From: DATDVD01 sp035290065
Lineage (GTDB): Bacteria > Pseudomonadota > Gammaproteobacteria > Coxiellales > Coxiellaceae
Assembly (NCBI GenBank): GCA_035290065.1
Contig: DATDVD010000051.1
Location: forward strand, 1-5,786
Length of the DNA: 5,786 nt
Direction of reading: 5' to 3'
The notes under the pieces are model-generated. The model ran no database searches. It had not been told where the DNA came from and was given only the letters and a program-made list of their open reading frames with translations. Both the position numbers and the translations under genes were made by a program. Of the stretch, positions 1-4,242 are shown piece after piece (position 1 is the first letter of the stretch; each line of letters starts with the position of its first letter).

Positions 1-15
1 TGCCTATTCTGCCGC

Positions 16-621
16 TTATAATTTATCGCCGTGTGTGGCTAAGTATTCAGCAACGCCTTTCGGGTTGGCTTTCATACCTTTGTCGCCTTTTTTCCACCCA
101 GCTGGGCAAACTTCACCGTGTTCTTCCGTAAATTGCAACGCATCAATAATGCGCAAGAGTTCTTCCATTTCACGGCCTAACGGTAAATCATTCACAATTT
201 GCGAACGAACGATGTTATTTTTATCAATGATAAACGCGCCGCGGAAAGCGACACCTACTTCAGGATGTTCTACCCCATAGCTTTGGCAGATACGGTGGGT
301 CATATCCGCTGCCATCGTATATTTCACAGGGCCAATACCCCCATCTTTCACGGACGTATTGCGCCACGCATTGTGCGTAAATTGCGAATCGATAGAAACG
401 GCCACCACTTCGACATGGCGTTTTTTAAATTCATCCATACGGTGATCTAATGCAATCAATTCTGAGGGACAAACAAAGGTAAAATCTAAAGGATAGAAAA
501 ATACCAATCCATATTTGCCTTTTTTTGCGTTATGAAAATCATACGCGTTAACAATACTGCCATCGCCCAAAACAGCCGGAACGGTAAAGTTAGGGGCTTC
601 TCGACCTACTAATACATGCAT
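16..621 (-). CDS. ahpC: Typical 2-Cys peroxiredoxin (alkyl hydroperoxide reductase subunit C)
   Basis: This 201-residue protein is a cytosolic thiol peroxidase that reduces hydrogen peroxide, organic peroxides and peroxynitrite. The peroxidatic site fits PxxxTxxC, with Pro44, Thr48 and Cys51; the conserved active-site Arg is Arg127 (FRGAF). The resolving cysteine is Cys172 in the EVCPAGW segment, so it is a typical 2-Cys enzyme that forms inter-subunit disulfides. A GGIG loop (residues 94-97) is present, but the C-terminal helix reads EYLATHGDKL rather than carrying a YF motif; in this family the GGLG plus YF pair goes with easy overoxidation, so the enzyme is probably robust at high peroxide (inference). 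Length is normal. The start at 621 is supported by a TGGAGA Shine-Dalgarno at 633-628, six bases upstream. No ahpF reductase gene is visible; the electron donor is unknown. It is transcribed away from the peptidase and sodB. The terminator must lie beyond the left edge. Confidence 0.95.
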   Translation of the reverse strand: MHVLVGREAPNFTVPAVLGDGSIVNAYDFHNAKKGKYGLVFFYPLDFTFVCPSELIALDHRMDEFKKRHVEVVAVSIDSQFTHNAWRNTSVKDGGIGPVKYTMAADMTHRICQSYGVEHPEVGVAFRGAFIIDKNNIVRSQIVNDLPLGREMEELLRIIDALQFTEEHGEVCPAGWKKGDKGMKANPKGVAEYLATHGDKL

Positions 622-691
622 AGTGTTTCTCCAAAGTTAATAGAAAGGACTAGGAATAACCCTGGCCCTTTCAAGGGTGTTAAGTGGAACC

Positions 692-720
692 ATCTTGTTG
701 AAAATTTATTCGGATGTCAA
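692..720 (-). promoter_or_regulatory. Candidate sigma70-type promoter for ahpC
   Basis: On the minus strand a perfect TTGACA (720-715) is followed after 17 bases by CAAGAT (697-692), a weak -10 matching TATAAT at three positions. Transcription would begin near 685 and give a leader of about 64 bases. The leader contains the near-palindrome CCCTTTCAAGGG (666-677), which could be an operator or a small hairpin. The -35 box is convincing; the weak -10 suggests a promoter that needs an activator, but no regulator site is recognised. Confidence 0.35.
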
Positions 721-778
721 ATGCTCCATCCCTCAAACCTTTATTTTGAGCCACCGATAAACCCCCTAGCCAGCCATG

Positions 779-797
779 AGGACAGACTGAGAGTCCT
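779..797 (+). other. Small inverted repeat in the ahpC/peptidase intergenic region
   Basis: AGGAC (779-783) can pair with GTCCT (793-797) around a nine-base loop, and a competing inner pairing GACT/AGTC is also possible. A pyrimidine stretch with five T residues follows at about 798-810, so it resembles a weak terminator. It lies just upstream of the candidate -35 box of the peptidase gene and might insulate that promoter. The stem is short and may be chance. Confidence 0.2.
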
Positions 798-809
798 TCC
801 CTTTTTGCT

Positions 810-838
810 TTGAGACCAACCCGAAGAAGTGTAATAAT
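810..838 (+). promoter_or_regulatory. Strong candidate promoter placed for a leaderless peptidase mRNA
   Basis: TTGAGA (810-815, five of six matches to TTGACA) and AATAAT (833-838, five of six to TATAAT) are separated by exactly 17 bases. A TG pair (830-831) stands one base before the -10, as in extended -10 promoters. Counting seven bases from the end of the -10 puts the transcription start at 845, the A of the peptidase ATG. No Shine-Dalgarno lies at normal distance: the nearest purine run (GAAGAAG, 823-829) ends 15 bases before the ATG. This predicts a leaderless transcript. Confidence 0.55.
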
Positions 839-844
839 TCAACC

Positions 845-2155
845 ATGACTTATCGGATAGGACTCTTAATAATCAGTACTTTCTTCTTTTCATCCCCTCT
901 CTATGCCCAATCGCTTTCTATAGAAGAGCGCCACATCGTTCAAGCGATTCAAAAGCAGCAACCGGAGCAACTCCTTTTATTAGAAAAGTTAGTCAATATT
1001 AATAGTGGTACTGAAAATCTCGAAGGGGTTTATGCCGTAGGCAAACAATTGGAGGCAGAATTTCAATCCCTCGGCTTCACCACACGATGGGAAGAAGAAC
1101 CTCCTGCTCTTCATCGAGCGGGAACATTGATTGCTACCCATCCTGGAGCAAGGGGTAAACGAATATTGTTGCTTGGGCACTTGGATACTGTTTTCCCCCA
1201 AGAAAGTGCCTTTCAACATTTTCAACGTCACCACGATTTAGCCACCGGGCCAGGAGTGGTGGATGATAAAGGCGGGGATGTGGTTTTACTGTATGCATTA
1301 AAAGGATTAAAAGCGGCTCACGCGCTCGAGGAGGCTGACATTACGGTGGCTTTAATGGGGGATGAAGAAAATTCAGGAAAACCCACCTCATTATCCCGAA
1401 AATCTTTACGAGCTGCGGCGCAAAACAAAGACGCTGCACTCGGATTTGAATTAGCCAATACCCTCGATACTGCCACCATCGCTCGGCGAGGGATTGCCCA
1501 ATGGACCTTAAAAACCGAGGGGATTGAAGCCCATTCCTCCGAAATTTTAACGCCTTCTGTCGGAGCCGGTGCGGTATTTGAATTAAGTCGTATTCTTCAA
1601 GGCATGTACTCGATACTGGTGAAAAACCCTAGCGTCTCCATTAATGCCAGCGTGATATGGGGAGGGACCCTTTTTAAAAATGATAAAAAAGATTTTAGTG
1701 GATGGTCCTCTGGCGCGAGTAATGTGGTGCCTAAAATTGCAATAGCTAAAGGGGATTTGCGTTTTTTAACGCTGAAAGAAAAAGCAGTGACTGAAAAATA
1801 TTTGCAAACCATTACCCAACAGCATTTGGCTCACACCACTGCATCACTTTTTTTTAAAGAGGGAATACCGAGCATGCCGCCCACTTTTCAAAATAAAGCC
1901 TTATTGAGACAATACAGTGATATCAGTATTGCCTTAGGGTACGGTGCTGTTCATGAACAAGATCCTCTCCTGCGCGGTGCCGCCGATATTTCCTACGTGG
2001 CTTCTAGGGTTCCAGCTAATTTAGATGGATTAGGTCCTTTAGGCACGAATACTCATTCGGCTCGCGAAACAGTCAATATTCCTTCTTTAACCACACAAAC
2101 AGAAAAGGCAGCCTTATTAATCTATCGATTAATTAAGCAACCTCGAGAAAAGTAA
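845..2155 (+). CDS. Secreted M20-family zinc carboxypeptidase (glutamate carboxypeptidase / CPG2-like)
   Basis: This is a 436-residue dinuclear-zinc exopeptidase of the M20 family, closest in motif pattern to Pseudomonas carboxypeptidase G2, which removes C-terminal glutamate from folates and peptides. The expected residues are present: His112 and Asp114 (GHLDT), bridging Asp140 (VDDKGG), catalytic Glu174 and ligand Glu175 (GDEENSG), ligand Glu202 (FELAN) and ligand His404 (NTHSARE). Residues of about 213-325 form the insert that makes the dimerisation domain, with His230 in EAHSS matching the domain histidine that reaches the partner active site in CPG2. The N-terminus is a signal peptide (Arg4, hydrophobic 5-15, SPLYA|Q, cleavage probably after Ala21), so the enzyme is likely periplasmic. 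ATG 845 is the only usable start: the frame holds no ATG, GTG or TTG between the in-frame stop at 788-790 and 845. The substrate is not provable from sequence; glutamyl peptides are the family guess. sodB follows 66 bases downstream on the same strand. Confidence 0.9.
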   Translation: MTYRIGLLIISTFFFSSPLYAQSLSIEERHIVQAIQKQQPEQLLLLEKLVNINSGTENLEGVYAVGKQLEAEFQSLGFTTRWEEEPPALHRAGTLIATHPGARGKRILLLGHLDTVFPQESAFQHFQRHHDLATGPGVVDDKGGDVVLLYALKGLKAAHALEEADITVALMGDEENSGKPTSLSRKSLRAAAQNKDAALGFELANTLDTATIARRGIAQWTLKTEGIEAHSSEILTPSVGAGAVFELSRILQGMYSILVKNPSVSINASVIWGGTLFKNDKKDFSGWSSGASNVVPKIAIAKGDLRFLTLKEKAVTEKYLQTITQQHLAHTTASLFFKEGIPSMPPTFQNKALLRQYSDISIALGYGAVHEQDPLLRGAADISYVASRVPANLDGLGPLGTNTHSARETVNIPSLTTQTEKAALLIYRLIKQPREK

Positions 2156-2160
2156 TAGTC

Positions 2161-2189
2161 TTGCGATTCTGGTAGTTTCAAGGTATGGT
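2161..2189 (+). promoter_or_regulatory. Candidate promoter for sodB
   Basis: TTGCGA (2161-2166, four of six) and TATGGT (2184-2189, four of six) are separated by 17 bases. Transcription would begin near A2196, leaving a 26-base leader that contains the Shine-Dalgarno. It starts only a few bases after the peptidase stop. Each box is moderate, but the spacing is ideal and the location is right. sodB may also be reached by read-through from the peptidase gene, because no terminator is visible between them. Confidence 0.4.
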
Positions 2190-2212
2190 TTCTTCACTGA
2201 ACTTGAAAGGAG
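2176..2212 (+). promoter_or_regulatory. Leader hairpin overlapping the sodB Shine-Dalgarno
   Basis: TTTCAAG (2176-2182) is the exact reverse complement of CTTGAAA (2202-2208), giving a seven-base-pair stem with a 19-base loop. The right arm runs into the Shine-Dalgarno AAGGAG (2207-2212), which sits nine bases before the sodB ATG. The hairpin would cover its first two bases. Only a transcript reading through from the peptidase gene would hold both arms; one starting near 2196 would lack the left arm. Regulation is inferred from structure only. Confidence 0.35.
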
Positions 2213-2221
2213 AATAGACTC

Positions 2222-2803
2222 ATGACCTTTGAACTCCCTAATTTACCTTATCCTAAAAATGCTTTAGAACCCCACATTTCTCAAGAAACTTTTGAATACC
2301 ACCATGGCAAACACCATGCGGCGTATGTGAAAAAATTAAATGAACTGGTTCAAAATACGGAATTTGAGCACATGGATTTAGTAGAGATTATGAAAAAATC
2401 CAGCGGGCCTATTTTTAATAACGCAGCTCAACATTGGAATCATTCGTTTTATTGGTTATGCATGAGTCCATCCGGTGGTGGAGAACCTACCGGCGAATTA
2501 TTAAAAGCGGTTAACGAGGCATTTGGCTCGTTTGCTGTTTTTAAAGAAAAATTTACGGCTGCTGCCATTGGACAATTTGGTTCCGGCTGGGCGTGGCTGG
2601 TGAAAAACGGTGATCAATTAGAAATTGTAGCCACTGGCAATGCTGAAAATCCTCTCACCAAAGGCAAAACACCGCTGTTAACGTGTGATGTCTGGGAGCA
2701 CGCTTATTATATTGATACCCGCAACGACCGCCCAAAATATGTAAGCCATTTTTGGGAGGTTGTGAATTGGACATTTGCAGCGGAGAATTGGGCGAAACGT
2801 TAA
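2222..2803 (+). CDS. sodB: Iron superoxide dismutase
   Basis: This 193-residue cytosolic enzyme converts superoxide into oxygen and hydrogen peroxide. The four metal ligands are His27 (EYHHGKHH), His74 (HWNHSFYW), Asp156 (DVWEH) and His160. Tyr35 is the gateway residue, and Glu159 in WEHAYY makes the usual dimer-bridging contact. Gln70 in NNAAQHWNH is the active-site glutamine position typical of Fe-SOD; Mn-SOD carries its glutamine in the second half of the protein. The sequence follows E. coli SodB nearly end to end with no gaps beyond one residue near position 130, and the length is normal. The start is set by AAGGAG at 2207-2212, nine bases upstream, one of the best Shine-Dalgarno sequences in the window. 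Peroxide produced here is a substrate for the nearby AhpC. The stop overlaps that of the convergent unknown gene. Confidence 0.97.
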   Translation: MTFELPNLPYPKNALEPHISQETFEYHHGKHHAAYVKKLNELVQNTEFEHMDLVEIMKKSSGPIFNNAAQHWNHSFYWLCMSPSGGGEPTGELLKAVNEAFGSFAVFKEKFTAAAIGQFGSGWAWLVKNGDQLEIVATGNAENPLTKGKTPLLTCDVWEHAYYIDTRNDRPKYVSHFWEVVNWTFAAENWAKR

Positions 2804-2819
2804 GTGGGTCGCCTAACGT
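2797..2819. terminator. Possible bidirectional hairpin at the convergent sodB / unknown gene ends
   Basis: ACGTTA (2797-2802) pairs with TAACGT (2814-2819) around an eleven-base loop, and the left arm contains both convergent stop codons. An alternative pairing uses GGCG (2791-2794) with CGCC (2810-2813). No run of T follows on the plus strand and only TTT on the minus strand, so this is a poor intrinsic terminator. Its position between converging genes is the main argument for it. Confidence 0.25.
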
Positions 2820-3234
2820 CAGGAGCAGCCGGTATTTCTTCTGCTGCTTCCACGCCTCTTCCTCTACAGGGATCAGCAGACACTCGTGGAATTCTTCGTG
2901 CTGTTCGACTAAAAGAAATATCCGGTGAAACTTCTCTTACCTTCATTCCCAGTGTCGTTGAGAGATAGCTCTGGGCCTCAGCCCACGTACGAAATTCGCT
3001 TCGCACTCTTTCTGTCAGACGTTCAATATGAACAACGGTTTCCGTCCGAGGTTGATACCGAAAATAAAATTCCTGCGTGCGAACAGCTCTGTCTTCTCGG
3101 CTAATTAACACAAAGGCGGTGTAGTATCGGCCACATTGGTTATATACATAAAAACAATCGCCCACTTCTCTTAAAGCGCCTCGAACAAGAGCGAGTAATT
3201 CCGAATTTTTATACCGCCAATCATCAGGCTCCAT
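2800..3234 (-). CDS. Unknown protein, main part of a possibly frameshifted gene
   Basis: I do not recognise this 144-residue protein. Residues 1-105 look like a soluble mixed alpha/beta domain (YVYNQCGRYYTAFVLIS, then EFYFRYQP, then VVHIERLTERV and a helix FRTWAEAQSYLSTTLG). Residues 106-144 are rich in Arg, Pro and Ala, probably unstructured, and contain RIPRVSADPCRGRG, related to a segment near the start of the upstream frame at 3224-3382. No Shine-Dalgarno precedes the ATG at 3234; an in-frame TAG lies at 3261-3259. The ATG sits inside the end of the upstream frame, overlapping by 11 bases, so it is either translated by coupling or is the second half of one gene. Base counts in two 60-base stretches here give 53-55% GC against 32% and 45% in stretches of sodB and dapB, which suggests a different origin or constraint. 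The C-terminus has an EAAEE cluster 12-16 residues from the end. Its stop overlaps that of sodB by three of four bases. Confidence 0.6.
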   Translation of the reverse strand: MEPDDWRYKNSELLALVRGALREVGDCFYVYNQCGRYYTAFVLISREDRAVRTQEFYFRYQPRTETVVHIERLTERVRSEFRTWAEAQSYLSTTLGMKVREVSPDISFSRTARRIPRVSADPCRGRGVEAAEEIPAAPDVRRPT

Positions 3235-3382
3235 AATTGCTTGAGGGGGCGGATGCTGCTAACCTATCTAAGTCGGCCCCTGCCGTATGGGATCTTCTTG
3301 GAAATAGGCCTGCACCTCTCCCTCGAGGTTCTGGAGCTACTACACCGGGAATGGATTCTTGTGCTCTATCGGATCGCGCCAT
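3224..3382 (-). CDS. Unknown 52-residue reading frame with good RBS, possible N-terminal part of the gene at 2800-3234
   Basis: This short frame begins MARSDRAQESIPGVVAPEPR and ends LAASAPSSNYGA. It is Ala, Pro, Arg and Gly rich, with RGRG at residues 20-23 and a basic RR at 29-30. It has the best start signal of the locus: GAGGT at 3395-3391, eight bases before the ATG. That makes it the likely true translation start for the locus. It ends at TGA 3226-3224, eleven bases inside the next frame. Removing one C from the C5 tract at 3249-3245 would continue the reading into the downstream frame and give one protein of about 193 residues (AASAPQAIMEPDDW at the join). It could therefore be a pseudogene half, a phase-variable gene, a frameshift-expressed gene, or a separate coupled small gene. 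A 60-base stretch counted across its end is 57% GC. Confidence 0.5.
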   Translation of the reverse strand: MARSDRAQESIPGVVAPEPRGRGAGLFPRRSHTAGADLDRLAASAPSSNYGA

Positions 3383-3390
3383 ATCGTATT

Positions 3391-3395
3391 ACCTC
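3391..3395 (-). promoter_or_regulatory. Shine-Dalgarno deciding the start of the unknown minus-strand locus
   Basis: GAGGT is a five-base match to the 16S anti-Shine-Dalgarno and lies eight bases before the ATG at 3382. The downstream frame beginning at 3234 has no comparable signal. This favours translation starting at 3382 and argues that the reading frame on this strand, not the plus-strand frames through the same DNA, is the real one. Confidence 0.55.
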
Positions 3396-3417
3396 AATCA
3401 ATAAAAATGAAAGGGGA

Positions 3418-3426
3418 AACATACCA
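3418..3426 (-). promoter_or_regulatory. Candidate extended -10 promoter for the unknown locus
   Basis: TGG followed by TATGTT (3426-3418 on the minus strand) resembles an extended -10 element. It would start transcription near 3411 and leave a leader of about 28 bases containing the GAGGT ribosome site. No -35 box is seen at the right distance, so support is modest. Confidence 0.28.
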
Positions 3427-3462
3427 AAGAATTATTAAAGTAATCTTAAGGGAAATAATAAG

Positions 3463-3494
3463 AGCCTGTATTTTCGGTTTGCTCAATTCAGGCT
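3463..3494. other. Inverted repeat between the unknown locus and dapB
   Basis: AGCCTG (3463-3468) pairs with CAGGCT (3489-3494); after one T/T mismatch three more pairs form (3470-3472 with 3485-3487), leaving a 12-base loop. On the minus strand the stem is followed by TTATTATTT, so it could stop antisense transcription coming out of dapB before it enters the unknown locus. It could instead be an operator shared by two divergent promoters. Nothing else is recognised in the spacer 3383-3543 apart from the promoter and ribosome-site elements listed here. Confidence 0.3.
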
Positions 3495-3525
3495 ACTGAT
3501 TAATGGGCTTATTTGTTATAGAGCG

Positions 3526-3536
3526 TGTGATATAAT
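3526..3536 (+). promoter_or_regulatory. Consensus extended -10 promoter placed for a leaderless dapB mRNA
   Basis: TGTGA followed by TATAAT (3526-3536) is a perfect extended -10 element (TRTGn plus TATAAT). No good -35 is present (CTTATT at 3508-3513), which extended -10 promoters tolerate. The transcription start should be C3543 or A3544, that is, at the second in-frame ATG of dapB. The upstream ATG at 3535 lies inside the -10 box and would not be transcribed. No Shine-Dalgarno precedes either ATG. Confidence 0.6.
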
Positions 3537-3543
3537 GCCTCTC

Positions 3544-4242
3544 ATGAGTATTCGAATTTTAATCAACGGTGCGCAGGGGAAAATGGGTCAGGTGACGGTG
3601 CAGGCGATTCAGCAGGCACCCGACTTGGAATTGGTCGCGACTTTAGATCGAGGCCACAGCTTAATTACCCGTATTGATGAAACCCATCCCGATGTAGCCA
3701 TCGATTTTACCGAACCCAAAGCTGTTTATAAAAATGCGCAAATTATGATTGAAATGGGCGTGCATCCTGTCATTGGCACTTCAGGACTTACACTTCAAGA
3801 AATTGAAAACCTTCAACATCTTTGTCGAGAAAAATCGTTAGGCGGGATTATTGCGCCTAATTTTTCTTTAGGCGCGGTGTTGATGATGAAATATGCCGAA
3901 GATGCGGCACGTTATTTTAAAGACGTTGAAATTATTGAAATGCATCATCACGAAAAAAAAGATGCACCCTCAGGCACTGCCAATAAAACCGCTCAAATGA
4001 TTAAACAAGCAGGACATCATGCGCAGTATCCTCCTATTCATTCGGTGCGATTACCTGGTTTAGTCGCTCACCAACGTGTGATATTGGGTGGCTTAGGGGA
4101 AACGTTAACCATTCAACACGATTCTATTAATCGCGACTGTTTTATGCCAGGTGTTTTATTGGCGTGTCGAAAAGTGATGACACTCAAAGGATTGCTCTAT
4201 GGATTAGAAAAATTATTAACGGACGAAACAACGGCGGCATGA
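3544..4242 (+). CDS. dapB: 4-hydroxy-tetrahydrodipicolinate reductase
   Basis: This cytosolic enzyme reduces 4-hydroxy-tetrahydrodipicolinate with NAD(P)H to tetrahydrodipicolinate, on the route to diaminopimelate for peptidoglycan and to lysine. From ATG 3544 it has 232 residues: the nucleotide-binding loop GAQGKMG (9-15), Asp35-Arg36 after the second strand (cofactor choice), DFTEP (54-58), GTSGL (78-82), APNFSLG (104-110), then the substrate site with His134 and Lys138 (matching E. coli His159 and Lys163) in HHHEKKDAPSGTA. It is about 40 residues shorter than E. coli DapB, as in other short-form DapB proteins, with all motifs kept. An alternative ATG at 3535 adds three residues (MPL), but it overlaps the -10 box, and MSIRILINGAQG is the normal beginning. 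The transporter gene begins within its stop codon (ATGA), so the two are cotranscribed. Confidence 0.95.
   Translation: MSIRILINGAQGKMGQVTVQAIQQAPDLELVATLDRGHSLITRIDETHPDVAIDFTEPKAVYKNAQIMIEMGVHPVIGTSGLTLQEIENLQHLCREKSLGGIIAPNFSLGAVLMMKYAEDAARYFKDVEIIEMHHHEKKDAPSGTANKTAQMIKQAGHHAQYPPIHSVRLPGLVAHQRVILGGLGETLTIQHDSINRDCFMPGVLLACRKVMTLKGLLYGLEKLLTDETTAA

Noticed and set aside
616..813. Plus-strand 65-codon frame starting inside ahpC
   Set aside because: No ribosome site, no recognisable protein features, starts antisense to the ahpC start and covers the promoter region.
2804..2968. Plus-strand open frame beginning with GTG directly after the sodB stop (VGRLTSGAAGISSA...)
   Set aside because: It looks protein-like in composition, but it is antisense to the C-terminal RGRG region of the minus-strand frame, has no ribosome site, and the minus strand has the better start signal and longer frame.
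3237..3404. Plus-strand TTG-initiated frame of 55 codons (LEGADAANLSKSAPAVW...)
   Set aside because: It mirrors the 52-codon minus-strand frame, which has ATG plus GAGGT; the plus frame lacks a Shine-Dalgarno. Kept as an alternative only if the minus strand proves silent.
3241..3438. Plus-strand 65-codon frame through the same region
   Set aside because: Odd composition, weak start, and it overlaps the better-supported minus-strand frame.
3535..3543. Three-residue N-terminal extension of DapB
   Set aside because: The ATG overlaps the TATAAT box, so it should not be in the mRNA made from that promoter.
4164..4238. Upstream ATG extending the transporter by 25 residues
   Set aside because: It lies far inside dapB and adds a charged non-conserved head; ATG 4239 gives the ATGA overlap and a normal Bcr/CflA N-terminus.
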